64,000 nt of DNA, taken from contig JAWKLD010000001.1 of the NCBI GenBank assembly GCA_041392855.1, positions 668,001-732,000 on the forward strand, read 5' to 3'. A model generated the notes under the pieces. That model was not told the DNA's origin and ran no database searches. It saw only the letters and a program-made list of their open reading frames with translations. Within the stretch, counting starts at the first letter, position 1; each line of letters starts with the position of its first letter. Both the position numbers and the translations under genes were made by a program. This DNA is from Flavipsychrobacter sp. (lineage in GTDB: Bacteria; Bacteroidota; Bacteroidia; Chitinophagales; Chitinophagaceae). This document shows positions 17,591 to 26,039 of the stretch, piece by piece.

Positions 17591-18007
17591 CTAAACAATA
17601 GGAGGACGGAAAATATCTGTATTGTAATTGTAGTGGTAGAAATTATTCTTATTAGCAGGGTAGTCAACTCTGTCAGTTATTTCTATGAAAGGGAGGAGGC
17701 TAACTTGTAGCGTTCTAGGGATTGCAACTACATATTGTGATGATGACTGTGTGATTTGGAATGGCTGATGCGGTAATTCTCCTTCTTCTTCCTCTTCATC
17801 ACCCTCAAAAAGCTGCTCAATTTCTTCCAAATTGAGTAGGTGCTCAAATACAAAATCTAATGGCGTAATATCGGGGTCTTCTATACTACAGTGCTCATAC
17901 ATTTTGCATAAATATACAGAGCGCATATCCATTGTTGGTTGCGCTATATAGCCTATGCTTAAAAGCATCATTAAAAAGAGCACTATTACTTTTTGCACTA
18001 ATAACAA
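17591..18007 (-). CDS. Small secreted uncharacterised protein with acidic stretch
   Basis: 138 residues with an N-terminal hydrophobic segment (VIVLFLMMLLSIGYI), a conserved-looking short part with CKMYEHCS, a Glu-rich stretch (EGDEEEEEGELP) and a Pro/aromatic C-terminus ending FRPPIV. No family recognised. It is the first gene of the PepSY/barrel/COG4705 group (49 bases before PepSY), so it probably belongs to the same response. Confidence 0.6.
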   Translation of the reverse strand: MLLVQKVIVLFLMMLLSIGYIAQPTMDMRSVYLCKMYEHCSIEDPDITPLDFVFEHLLNLEEIEQLFEGDEEEEEGELPHQPFQITQSSSQYVVAIPRTLQVSLLPFIEITDRVDYPANKNNFYHYNYNTDIFRPPIV

Positions 18008-18086
18008 AGTTAAATCAAATTTCGATGTAAATATATTTTAACCAGCAAAATGTATTAAAACTATGTGAAAGTGTTGTTAATCTGTT

Positions 18087-19295
18087 TTATGTCCCAATAA
18101 CAGCATCCAGTGCATCGTCAGCATCTTTATGTATAAAATTAGATTGATAGCCGATTGTTGTTGTTAAAGAAGAGTGTCTGTATAGCTTTTGAAGCATTTG
18201 GATTGGTATTTTATCACCTGAAAGATTACCGAAAGTATGACGAGCAATGTGCATCGTTAGATCGGTATTAATATTAGCTGATTCCGCTACAGCTTTAAGT
18301 GCCTTATTTAAACGCTTAGTAGCATAAGATGTTTTACGTTGTACATCATATTGGTCGTTGATATTAGTTACTACTTCTAAGTCTGGAAAGACTAAGTCGT
18401 GTTTAGGTTGCTCTCTTTTATACTCAGCCAGTATCTTAATCACTTTATCAGACAACTTTAAAGAACCAGCTTTGGTATTTTTACCCATAGAGTAGTGGAG
18501 TCTATCACTATGAAAATCAGACCATTTAAGGAGTAATACATCCGAAATACGCATACCTGCAAAATAGAAGGCAAAAAGCCATAAGTTGCGTGCGTGATGT
18601 AATTTCTTGTCGATTAATTCAACATTTTCAAGTCGTTGTACTTCTTCACGTGTTAATCCAACTTTTAGAGAATCTGGGAATTTTATCTGTATCTTATTTT
18701 TTCCAAAAGGGTAGTGTTTCTGTTCCACAATACCAGCCTCAATAGCTTGGTTAAATATGGTACGAATAACAATTAAGTGATTAATAATAGTTCTTTCACT
18801 CACATTCCGAGAGCCTTTAAGGTAGGCACGGTACTTTTTTAGCAAGGGAACAGTAATATCCTTGAAGGAAATATCAACACCTTTTAAAAACTCTTTAAAA
18901 TGTTTAATGCGGGGTTCGTCAGAAACCACTTGATTGTATTTCTTATTAGCTCTTTTGTTATCAATATACACCTGAGCCTGGGCAAAAAATGAGTTCTTAT
19001 TACGAGAACGTACCTTTTTAGTGACACTATGTGAAGTGCTCCCACTATCATTTAGTTCAAGCTCCAATAATTTTTCATGAGCGTCATATACTGTTTTTTG
19101 AATAAGTGTATTTAGTTTACGAGATAGAGGGTGAGACTTTTTTACTTTTTGGTTATCAGCATCCCAATACTTCTTTTCGATATAATGACCGATATAGACA
19201 TAGGAAGGTTTCCTATCCTTAATTACACGTATAGTGATTGGATAGAGTCCATCTTTATTTTGTTCATTCCATAGTATTGCTTTAACGCTTGCCAC
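18087..19295 (-). CDS. Tyrosine integrase 1 (left neighbouring element)
   Basis: 402 residues, GTG start at 19295 chosen by alignment to integrase 2. An N-terminal arm-binding domain and SAM-like domain precede the catalytic domain, with Arg in AGMRISDVLLLKW, His-x-x-Arg in HIARHTF, second His in YRHSSLTTT and nucleophile Tyr in TIGYQ. It is clearly homologous to integrase 2 (61211-62419). Its att core lies 143 bases upstream of the start, with a doubled 11-bp arm repeat between. It should mobilise the element to the LEFT of 19486, whose other end is outside the window. Confidence 0.92.
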   Translation of the reverse strand: MASVKAILWNEQNKDGLYPITIRVIKDRKPSYVYIGHYIEKKYWDADNQKVKKSHPLSRKLNTLIQKTVYDAHEKLLELELNDSGSTSHSVTKKVRSRNKNSFFAQAQVYIDNKRANKKYNQVVSDEPRIKHFKEFLKGVDISFKDITVPLLKKYRAYLKGSRNVSERTIINHLIVIRTIFNQAIEAGIVEQKHYPFGKNKIQIKFPDSLKVGLTREEVQRLENVELIDKKLHHARNLWLFAFYFAGMRISDVLLLKWSDFHSDRLHYSMGKNTKAGSLKLSDKVIKILAEYKREQPKHDLVFPDLEVVTNINDQYDVQRKTSYATKRLNKALKAVAESANINTDLTMHIARHTFGNLSGDKIPIQMLQKLYRHSSLTTTIGYQSNFIHKDADDALDAVIGT

Positions 19296-19315
19296 ATAAT
19301 AAAAATACGAAATTT

Positions 19316-19337
19316 TACTAAAACAATACTAAAACAT
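19316..19337 (-). repeat. Doubled 11-bp arm-type site of integrase 1
   Basis: TACTAAAACAA (19316-19326) is followed directly by TACTAAAACAT (19327-19337), 21 bases upstream of the integrase 1 start. Integrases 2 and 3 have 11-bp-spaced doublets of different sequence at the same place, so this is probably the arm-binding site. Confidence 0.7.
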
Positions 19338-19437
19338 TTTTGAATTTATCTGTATTATGTTGTTCTTTATTATTTATATAAATACAGTAAAATCAATACT
19401 TGTAGACCATTTGAGTACAGTTGAAACTAGTATACTT

Positions 19438-19486
19438 AGGATTCATAACCCTGAGGTCGAGGGTTCAACTCCCTCTCTCGCTACTA
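19438..19486 (+). other. Attachment core, left end of element B (tRNA 3' fragment, CAT anticodon)
   Basis: These 49 bases are identical to 62547-62595. They contain a tRNA from the anticodon loop (TTCATAA, anticodon CAT) through variable loop, T-arm (GAGGG-TTCAACT-CCCTC) and acceptor 3' strand to the discriminator A at 19483. No matching 5' half precedes it, so it is not a functional tRNA gene. It is the junction between the left element (integrase 1) and element B. Confidence 0.9.
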
Positions 19487-19494
19487 GAACAGAC

Positions 19495-19529
19495 AAGCCT
19501 TTCAGGTCGCAAGCCTCGAAAGGCTTTTT
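19495..19529 (+). terminator. Intrinsic terminator after the tRNA fragment
   Basis: Stem AAGCCTTTC (19495-19503) with GAAAGGCTT (19518-19526) and a T-run. Positioned like a tRNA-gene terminator, now just inside element B. Confidence 0.75.
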
Positions 19530-19532
19530 GTT

Positions 19533-19554
19533 TTCGAAAACAATTCGAAAACAA
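19533..19554 (+). repeat. Doubled 11-bp arm site at left end of element B
   Basis: Two adjacent copies of TTCGAAAACAA, identical to 62424-62445 beside integrase 2. One copy pair at each end of the element, in the same orientation and both inside the att cores, is what is expected of the P and P' arms after integration. Confidence 0.8.
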
Positions 19555-19790
19555 AAAGCACCATTTTTATAGGTACAAATGGAGATATACCCAACAGAAT
19601 GTGCTGCAAATAGCACTATTACACCTGATCTTAGACAGTTTCAATTTCAGTTTTGATTTGAACTTTGCCATGTCGGGGTCGTACATTCTTTATCTGAAAA
19701 GGTTTTTGCTCTCCCATGAAAAAACATCACCGCCAAAAATCCTTTCAATTATAATGTCAACGATTAGTCCATAGACTTAAAAATGATAAA

Positions 19791-20588
19791 TCAGATGTTC
19801 TTATAGTCTATTTTTAATCCTAGAAGATAGTCTATAGCATCTATATATTTGTCTATGTCTACAAAATGGAACAATCTAGCGGAATTAATTTGTAGCAATG
19901 AATAATATGAGTAAACAGATAACTTAGAATGCTCCAGTGACTTATCGCCCATTTCAAAACGGTTGTTGCTTATTTTTGCTTTCCTGAATATAAAACCAAA
20001 GAAATCTGGCAAGGCAAGTAGTCCAATCTTACTTTTCTCAACAAATGTCATTTGCTTTAATAAGAAATCTTCTCTTGAAAATTTAAAGCCTTCTATATCA
20101 TCTTGTAGGCCATATACATTTCTATCAAAGTACATTTGGATTTTCTGTTTCAATAATGCAGGCTTTTCATCCCTTATATATGTGTTGAGTGTGGTCACAA
20201 AATAGAACAATGCTTGGAACTCATCTTTGTTGAAATCAATAATATCGTTATTCAGGTAACTCAGATTCTTGCTTGCATTAAACAGAAGATTCTTAGGATA
20301 TTTAAAACAAAAACACTGTAACCGGTATTTGATAATTATTTGCGTGAGGGCTTCGATCAATTTTTCACGTGGGCGTTTTGGGCGGAATATTTCAGTCGCG
20401 TGAAAAACCAACTTTTTCACCCTTACCTGATCAAGAGCATCTTTAAAGTCTTTATTGACGAATGCCACTAAGTCTTTAGGGACGCTTATACCGAAATAGA
20501 ATATTGCGTCTTCGACATCACCATTTTTCAGATAAAACTTTGTTTCATCACATAATAAGATCGTATTTATATCATCCAGCTCTCCCAT
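19791..20588 (-). CDS. DUF3800-like (RNase H-fold) protein paired with RES-domain gene
   Basis: 265 residues from ATG 20588, one base after the upstream stop; the longer frame to 20621 would overlap that gene. The N-terminus ILLCDETKFY ... FYFGISV resembles the DUF3800 pattern (first Asp-Glu, then a strand), followed by VFHATEIF, a Tyr-Phe-Asp strand (MYFDRNVYG) and LALPDFFGFIFRKAK, which recalls the family's C-terminal LxxADxxAY motif. A nuclease-type fold is therefore plausible, but the match is by eye. It is tightly coupled to the RES gene and lies just inside the left end of element B. Confidence 0.6.
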   Translation of the reverse strand: MGELDDINTILLCDETKFYLKNGDVEDAIFYFGISVPKDLVAFVNKDFKDALDQVRVKKLVFHATEIFRPKRPREKLIEALTQIIIKYRLQCFCFKYPKNLLFNASKNLSYLNNDIIDFNKDEFQALFYFVTTLNTYIRDEKPALLKQKIQMYFDRNVYGLQDDIEGFKFSREDFLLKQMTFVEKSKIGLLALPDFFGFIFRKAKISNNRFEMGDKSLEHSKLSVYSYYSLLQINSARLFHFVDIDKYIDAIDYLLGLKIDYKNI

Positions 20589-20589
20589 A

Positions 20590-21462
20590 TTAGAAAACAT
20601 TTTTAAAGCAAAAGTTACCACTTACATCAGGAAACTGTTCATCACTTGCATGACCAAAAAACAGGTCATATGGGTTGGATGGGTTGCGTTGCATTGCGAT
20701 CATCTGAACCCAATCAAGTTCCAGCTTTTCATCTACTGACTTTGTATTTAATGCGATATTGATGCCTGCATTGTAAGTATTGGCACTGGGGTAAACTATA
20801 CCATCAATGGCAGTATTATCCTTGCTAAACATCTTGCAGATCGCATTAAAGAATGCGGCACATATTTGATAGGATATATCCCGGTTATCATAGCGACAGA
20901 AAAGATCAGAAATATATTCAAGGCTATCAAGGAAGTATTGATTAGCCGGATGATGACCAAACTGTTTTATAAGGTAGTTATTATAGTATTCCCGCATAGC
21001 AGACATTGACGGGTTTCTGTCCAGGTTGGTTGCAGAAAAAGGCAATACGGCTACGGTTAGGGGCTTTTTTACACGCCATCTTCCTACCGTAAAATATTCT
21101 CTGCTTGTCTGAAAATTATGGATAGAGTTTAATGCGACCTCCATCATAATGGTAGAGATTGTATTAGAATAGGTACTATCATGCGGAATGGCAGCGTAAA
21201 ATACAGGCTGACCAGAGAAATTAGCCCTACCCGGCTTTACTTTAGATAAGTCATCTTTGATATATGAAAGTTGATCCTTATTACAGAATATTTCGCCATT
21301 CTCGTTGTAACGTCCCCTTGCTATAAACCTACCAGCTTCAATTTCATAGTAGGAAATGGGTTTATGACTGTAGAACATACCAACAAAATCTTCCAATTCT
21401 TGTTGAGTGGCACCATTTTTTGCTAACTCCCAAACCTGATCTTTAAACGTTTCTAATTCCAA
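20590..21462 (-). CDS. RES-domain protein (putative NAD+-degrading toxin)
   Basis: 290 residues. The three signature residues appear in order: Arg in KPGRANFSGQPVFYAA (~79), Glu in IMMEVALNS (~108) and Ser in GIVYPSANTYNAGINIAL (~226). RES toxins studied elsewhere degrade NAD+ and normally pair with an Xre-type antitoxin. Here the partner is a DUF3800-like gene, and the protein has an extra ~75-residue N-terminal region. The position at the element edge suggests defence or element maintenance. The start at 21462 is followed upstream by a 327-base structured gap. Confidence 0.7.
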   Translation of the reverse strand: MELETFKDQVWELAKNGATQQELEDFVGMFYSHKPISYYEIEAGRFIARGRYNENGEIFCNKDQLSYIKDDLSKVKPGRANFSGQPVFYAAIPHDSTYSNTISTIMMEVALNSIHNFQTSREYFTVGRWRVKKPLTVAVLPFSATNLDRNPSMSAMREYYNNYLIKQFGHHPANQYFLDSLEYISDLFCRYDNRDISYQICAAFFNAICKMFSKDNTAIDGIVYPSANTYNAGINIALNTKSVDEKLELDWVQMIAMQRNPSNPYDLFFGHASDEQFPDVSGNFCFKNVF

Positions 21463-21622
21463 TTCTATTTAGTATTACTGGAGAGTCTGTTCTACCCCAG
21501 TTCGATCAATATTTTTGACTTAAACGAAGTTAATATTTTGTAGATTTGTATCTAATCAAATTTTGTGCATGACGTAATTTAAGTGTGACTACATAAACAT
21601 ATATAGCTGTCTTCAGCTTTTT

Positions 21623-21732
21623 CTCAATCCGAAACTTGCAACGTTCAAACTCCGAGAAAAATGATGTAAGACGCGCCAACATGGCGTGGGCTTATTCATT
21701 CTCGGAGGGGTATTGCAAGTACCAGGATTGAG
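21623..21732. other. 110-bp nested inverted-repeat structure
   Basis: Three perfect stems nest inside one another: CTCAATCC 21623-21630 with GGATTGAG 21725-21732; CTTGCAA 21635-21641 with TTGCAAG 21713-21719; CTCCGAGAA 21650-21658 with TTCTCGGAG 21699-21707. The inner stem is extended by AATGATGTAAG against CTTATTCATT and capped by CGCC/GGCG. It lies in the 327-base gap between the divergent RES and secreted-protein genes (21463-21789). It could be a structured RNA, a transfer or replication origin, or a MITE. Confidence 0.6.
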
Positions 21733-21789
21733 GTGTTTGAGTACCACGCCTAACTATTTCCTGCACAGTCACATTTAAAAATTATCAGA

Positions 21790-23082
21790 ATGCACACAAT
21801 GAAAAAACTTTTGGTAGCACTCATGTTGCTAACCTTTTGCCAACCTCTGTACGCGCAAGACCCAATTAGCGCCAGCACTATTCATGTTTATGATGGGGCG
21901 ACACAATCTACTGCTTATGTGGACTCATTCACTTATTCTTACCAAGGGACACGACAATCCAATTACAACCCTTATTTTGAGGGGTTTGGGGCGGATGAAT
22001 ACACCTACTGGACTTTAAATTCTTCTACGAACCAGTATGAAGCTTTCCAAAAGGGTATCAACCTCTTTGATAGCAAAGGGAATATTATCAAACATATCTT
22101 GGGCTATATAGAACCGACAGGACTGGATACATCGGCAATCTATGATTACGTTTATGACGCAAATGACCGTATCACTTCTCGTACTTACAAAAGCAACTCT
22201 ACAAGCGGGTGGTATTGGGAAAACAGGTTGAGTTACACCTATGATGCGCAAGGGAACAGGACATCCTATCTTCGAGAGATATGGGATATAGGAAATAATA
22301 ACTGGCGCAATGATTCCATGAGTACCTATACTTATACAAATGGGAAGATGACAGGGGAACTCACGCAATGGTGGTGGCCGACCACAAGTAGCTGGGAAGA
22401 TATAAGCAGGACAGCCATAAGCTATAACAGCAATGAGCCTGATAGTATCTTGACAGAGCAATATCATCTATCCTCATGGGATACTACTACATTAGAAGTA
22501 TATCACTATGATGCAAACAATAATAACGATACGCTGACGATATTTGACTATTACACAAGTTGGGTGCCGAGCCAGCGAAACATTTATAGCTACGATAATA
22601 ACCACAACCGACTATCCAATATTCAGCAGGGCTATCTAAAATCTCAAAGTAAATTCGAGAACCAGTTTCGGGAACGATACAGCTATAATACACATAATCT
22701 GCTAACCCTCACCCTGATTGATGTCTGGAACGCACAATCGTCACAATTTGAATATTTAGACGGTTATCCATATATGATGTTCAGACATTACGGCTCATTG
22801 CCATCAGGGATAGAGCGTATATCGAGTAATCGTAATTTAAAGATATTCCCCAATCCCGCTTCATCCACTATTCAAATTCAAATGATAGTGCCTCAAAGCA
22901 AAGAACTGCTTGAATTTGCTATTTACGATGCTAGCGGCAAACAGATGCGTTTCTGGCGGCATGAGCCGTATTCAGGTGGTTTATATAACCATGTGATAGA
23001 TGTCACTGAAATACTTGACGGGCTGTATGTCATCCGCAATCTCAACACAGGAATATCACAACAAATTATTATTACTCACTAA
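21790..23082 (+). CDS. Secreted protein with YD-like repeats and type IX sorting domain
   Basis: 430 residues. A signal peptide ends near LTFCQPLYAQ. The middle has six or more degenerate Tyr/Asp repeats similar to RHS/YD units (YDYVYDANDRITSRTY, LSYTYDAQGNRTSY, VYHYDANNNNDTLTI, IYSYDNNHNRLSNI). The C-terminus is a type A sorting domain (KIFPNPASSTIQIQ ... GLYVIRN), so it is exported through the type IX system to the surface. Ligand unknown. A lipoprotein gene follows after 16 bases and is probably co-transcribed. Confidence 0.85.
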   Translation: MHTMKKLLVALMLLTFCQPLYAQDPISASTIHVYDGATQSTAYVDSFTYSYQGTRQSNYNPYFEGFGADEYTYWTLNSSTNQYEAFQKGINLFDSKGNIIKHILGYIEPTGLDTSAIYDYVYDANDRITSRTYKSNSTSGWYWENRLSYTYDAQGNRTSYLREIWDIGNNNWRNDSMSTYTYTNGKMTGELTQWWWPTTSSWEDISRTAISYNSNEPDSILTEQYHLSSWDTTTLEVYHYDANNNNDTLTIFDYYTSWVPSQRNIYSYDNNHNRLSNIQQGYLKSQSKFENQFRERYSYNTHNLLTLTLIDVWNAQSSQFEYLDGYPYMMFRHYGSLPSGIERISSNRNLKIFPNPASSTIQIQMIVPQSKELLEFAIYDASGKQMRFWRHEPYSGGLYNHVIDVTEILDGLYVIRNLNTGISQQIIITH

Positions 23083-23098
23083 ATAAAAGACTACAAAC

Positions 23099-23617
23099 AT
23101 GAAATATGCATCATTACTTGTTGCAACAATCAGCCTTTCTATATTTTTAATTTCTTGTTCTAAGAATAAGACAGAACCCGCCAACAACAACGGAAGCAAT
23201 AATAACAACCAGTCTACACTAAATGATAATGAAAAATACCTACTAGGAAAATGGAGACTCAAGACCATTGTCGACAGCAATTATGACCATACGACATTGC
23301 AAGGTGTCTATGAGGGTGTGAAAGATTGTAGGAAAGATGACGTGTATACTTTTTTAGAAAACAGGAAATATATAAAAGACGAAGGCGTTGATACATGTAC
23401 AAAAGGACTTCTATACACAGAGAAAGATTGGAAAGTTAGTGGTGACCCTGCATCTTTGTATTATTCGTCATCAGATGCGCCAACGATTTACCCCTCATCT
23501 GGTTCAGCTCCATTCGCATTTTTTATCGAAGATGATAACACCTTCAAAGTGCGGGGCACATACTACTTCAGTGCAAGTAATCAAGGGGTTCTGATTTTTT
23601 ACTATCAGAGATTATAA
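23099..23617 (+). CDS. Lipocalin-like lipoprotein
   Basis: 172 residues with lipobox FLISC (Cys ~20) followed by an Asn/Ser-rich linker and a small beta-rich domain beginning LLGKWRLKTIVDSN, as in lipocalin-like domains of Bacteroidota lipoproteins. It ends with a terminator at 23665. Likely anchored in the outer or inner membrane; function unknown. It sits with the type IX-exported protein upstream. Confidence 0.8.
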   Translation: MKYASLLVATISLSIFLISCSKNKTEPANNNGSNNNNQSTLNDNEKYLLGKWRLKTIVDSNYDHTTLQGVYEGVKDCRKDDVYTFLENRKYIKDEGVDTCTKGLLYTEKDWKVSGDPASLYYSSSDAPTIYPSSGSAPFAFFIEDDNTFKVRGTYYFSASNQGVLIFYYQRL

Positions 23618-23664
23618 AAAGAGAACACAAATAAGAAATGTTTTCATGGTGAATAAGGTTTATA

Positions 23665-23696
23665 AGGGCTCGCCTAATCTTGGGCGGGCTTTTTTA
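23665..23696 (+). terminator. Intrinsic terminator after the lipoprotein gene
   Basis: Stem GCTCGCC (23668-23674) with GGCGGGC (23683-23689), followed by TTTTTTA. Confidence 0.9.
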
Positions 23697-23919
23697 TTTG
23701 GGTTGGTAAAGTGTAGGACGAATGAATCCCCAGCTTGCGGGGAACGGTAGGACGGAACGCACCGAGCTAAATATGAAGCATCGGAATTTGAAGCACAGCC
23801 AGTTAAACATACTAAGAGGGGTAAGGCAGATTAGCCTTTTTCCTCTTGCCTTAAATAGGGTGTTTTAACGGTATTATATATTAGCCAGTTCACTTATCTT
23901 TGCAGCCCAAAATAAAAGG
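23697..23919. other. Intergenic stretch with several small hairpins
   Basis: No gene seen. The stretch holds a direct repeat of TAGGACG flanking a CCCC/GGGG hairpin near 23730-23745 and a longer stem at about 23813-23846 (AAGAGG..AAGGC with GCCTT..CCTCTT). It is more GC-rich than its surroundings and could encode a small structured RNA or be transfer-origin DNA. Confidence 0.35.
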
Positions 23920-24138
23920 ATGAAGCAGAATAACACCAGTGAACACTTTGACGGCTTTGAATATAAAGCCAGTGAAATTTCTAAATACTTATATTCACCA
24001 GCTTTAGGTTTATTCACTGTGGCGTTGAAAGGCAAGGGGCAGAGTGTCAATTTTATGCCTGACAATCCCGAAGCTTTTAAGACATGGCTTGATAGCCACA
24101 ATATACCCGACATAAAGAATGATAGGTTTTCGTTTTAA
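23920..24138 (+). CDS. Small uncharacterised protein
   Basis: 72 residues (MKQNNTSEHFDGFEYKASE...), no signal peptide, compact mixed composition with a predicted beta hairpin (LGLFTVALKGKGQSVNFMP) and a C-terminal helix containing FKTWLDSHN. No family recognised. Isolated between noncoding stretches. Confidence 0.5.
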   Translation: MKQNNTSEHFDGFEYKASEISKYLYSPALGLFTVALKGKGQSVNFMPDNPEAFKTWLDSHNIPDIKNDRFSF

Positions 24139-24278
24139 CTTATCTTCTTAGTTATAAGCAGAGTTAATATAACCATCAATATATCGGCATCTCTGATTTT
24201 AAGGTAGTATTTACAGCAATGCAGGGCAATGAATAAACATTTTGTATGTGTTAACTGTTATTAAATAAAGCAAACGTC

Positions 24279-24500
24279 ATGACACACAGAATATATACTG
24301 CGATTTTAATATTGATAGCTAGTGTTACAGTGCTACAAAGCTGTAAAAAGAAAGATGCTGGTGTCTGTTATTGTGACTATGTGAGCGGTGACAAAAAAGA
24401 ATTCAATCTTAAAGCTCTAGAACGTTCCGAGCAGATAGATTCTTGTTTTGTTCTCAATAAAAATGCGAATGCTTTTGGTGGCAGTTGTGAATTAGAATAA
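24279..24500 (+). CDS. Small Cys-containing lipoprotein
   Basis: 73 residues with lipobox VLQSC (Cys ~22) and a short mature part with CYCDY and two later Cys (DSCFV, GGSCELE), suggesting disulphides. Function unknown. Small lipoproteins of this type are common in the phylum. Confidence 0.65.
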   Translation: MTHRIYTAILILIASVTVLQSCKKKDAGVCYCDYVSGDKKEFNLKALERSEQIDSCFVLNKNANAFGGSCELE

Positions 24501-24694
24501 TTATTAAAAAATTGTTCTGTATTCGAAAGTTAGGACTTACTCTTTTAAATTAATATCAGTCTTATTCGTTTTAAATTCTCATGGTGACTAGAATTATTGC
24601 ACTAACCCATATTCAGATTGCCTTTTTCATTGTAGTTGATAACTTCGGTTATTTCCTCTGATTGCTTATATTTGATGGCAACAACTTTTAAATC

Positions 24695-24961
24695 ATGCAA
24701 GTTATCTGCCTTGAGGAACAGGCATTTTATACTTTACTGGAAGAAGTGGTCGAACGATTAAAGAGTACTCAGCAACATACTGATAAATGGGTTGACCAAC
24801 AGGAAGCCATGCGTCTGCTGAACATCAAGTCCAGAACAACACTCCAGAAAATACGAGATGAAGGAAAGATAAGGTTCTCACAACCTGAGAAACGGATCAT
24901 CTTGTATGACCGAGAAAGTATCAATGCATACCTTGAACAACACGCAAAAGAAACATTTTAA
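24695..24961 (+). CDS. Helix-turn-helix (excisionase-type) DNA-binding protein
   Basis: 88 residues with a MerR/excisionase-like winged helix (WVDQQEAMRLLNIKSRTTLQKIRDEGKIRFSQPEKRIILYDRESINAYLEQ). Typical of Bacteroidota conjugative elements, where it controls excision or transfer genes. Its stop overlaps the next ATG by one base, so the two are co-translated. Confidence 0.8.
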   Translation: MQVICLEEQAFYTLLEEVVERLKSTQQHTDKWVDQQEAMRLLNIKSRTTLQKIRDEGKIRFSQPEKRIILYDRESINAYLEQHAKETF

Positions 24962-25251
24962 TGGAACAAGAATTTGAACAAGAGGTACATCCCAACTACC
25001 TCAAAGGGTTTAATGAAGGCTATCTGCTCAAGCAACACAATCCCGAACTTGCCGACAGCCTCGCCCGTTCTTTCAAAGATATATCATCAGAACGCGCTTC
25101 CGGATTTATCGCAGGAGGTAAGGAATACGAGAAAGAACGAGATCAAGTACTCTCCATATCATGGATGAAACCACTTCCCGGAGAAGACACTCCCCAACAG
25201 GAAAAAAACATGGATAAAGACAACCCAGACCTGGGCATAGAAAAAGACTAG
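24961..25251 (+). CDS. Small uncharacterised protein coupled to HTH gene
   Basis: 96 residues, charged and hydrophilic, probably helical (YLKGFNEGYLLKQHNPELADSLARSF). No known domain recognised. Overlaps the HTH gene by one base and the convergent gene by four bases. Confidence 0.6.
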   Translation: MEQEFEQEVHPNYLKGFNEGYLLKQHNPELADSLARSFKDISSERASGFIAGGKEYEKERDQVLSISWMKPLPGEDTPQQEKNMDKDNPDLGIEKD

Positions 25252-25898
25252 CCCTCTTCGGGTTCCATGCCAGGTTCCTCAGGCTCTAACGTCTGATCAG
25301 ATTTATCCGGTTCCTCTAACCTGCCAAAGGTCAGGTTTAGCTCATAAGGTTTGTCAGGCTGTGGTTCTTGTTTAGGTGTGTCCTGAACAGGCTCTTGTGC
25401 TTCTTTGGCTTTCTGATCTTTGTAATCCTGCAACCAGATCACATTGAGTTCCTGAGACCTGTCCATATCATTGGTCTTGTCTTCAGAAACAGGGCTGTCT
25501 CTTAACCCTCTATCCTCAAAATTCAATTTAAAGTCGGTGACTTTTTCCGCCCTGCCATTAGGAAGGTCAGGTTTAGGTGTGCCAATATTCTTGTTTTCAT
25601 GCAGCTCATAGACTTCGTCCTTCCCTTGTAGTTCCTTTTCATCCAAATGCTCTTCAATTTCTTCTCTGAGCATATCCTCAAACATAGCCATCTGTTCAGC
25701 CGGTGTCGGAATGGATTTCTGCTCTTTGAACTTCAGGTTGCCTTCTACCTGGTGGGCAAATTGCTGAGGGTAGTTTTGCTCATATTGTTCATTGGTAGCC
25801 ACATACTCATTCCACCTGCCCTGGATAGACCTGATAGTATCGGGATCATGCAGTTTGCCCAACAGTTCCTGCATGTCCTTTGGCATTTGTCTGGCCAT
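25248..25898 (-). CDS. Acidic uncharacterised protein of the transfer region
   Basis: 216 residues. The N-terminal ~100 residues are helical (KDMQELLGKLHDPDTIRSIQGRWNEYV, PAEQMAMFEDMLREEIEEHL); the C-terminal half is disordered and rich in Glu, Pro and Asp. No family recognised. It is convergent with the small gene to its left and divergent from the coupling-protein gene, and so may be a mobilisation accessory. Confidence 0.6.
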   Translation of the reverse strand: MARQMPKDMQELLGKLHDPDTIRSIQGRWNEYVATNEQYEQNYPQQFAHQVEGNLKFKEQKSIPTPAEQMAMFEDMLREEIEEHLDEKELQGKDEVYELHENKNIGTPKPDLPNGRAEKVTDFKLNFEDRGLRDSPVSEDKTNDMDRSQELNVIWLQDYKDQKAKEAQEPVQDTPKQEPQPDKPYELNLTFGRLEEPDKSDQTLEPEEPGMEPEEG

Positions 25899-26039
25899 AG
25901 TTCATCATAGTTTTCCGCGCTAGAATAAGAAAAATAGTTGACCTGAAAAGCGGGTATTAAATGCAGCACCCGGAGGGTATTATTCACGGGATTCTTTTAT
26001 TAAAAGACTTATTATTATTACGCTCGATTTTATTCTTAA

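Noticed and set aside
19438..19486. Functional tRNA genes at the two att cores
   Set aside because: Only the anticodon loop to 3' end is present; bases to the left cannot form the acceptor or D-arm.
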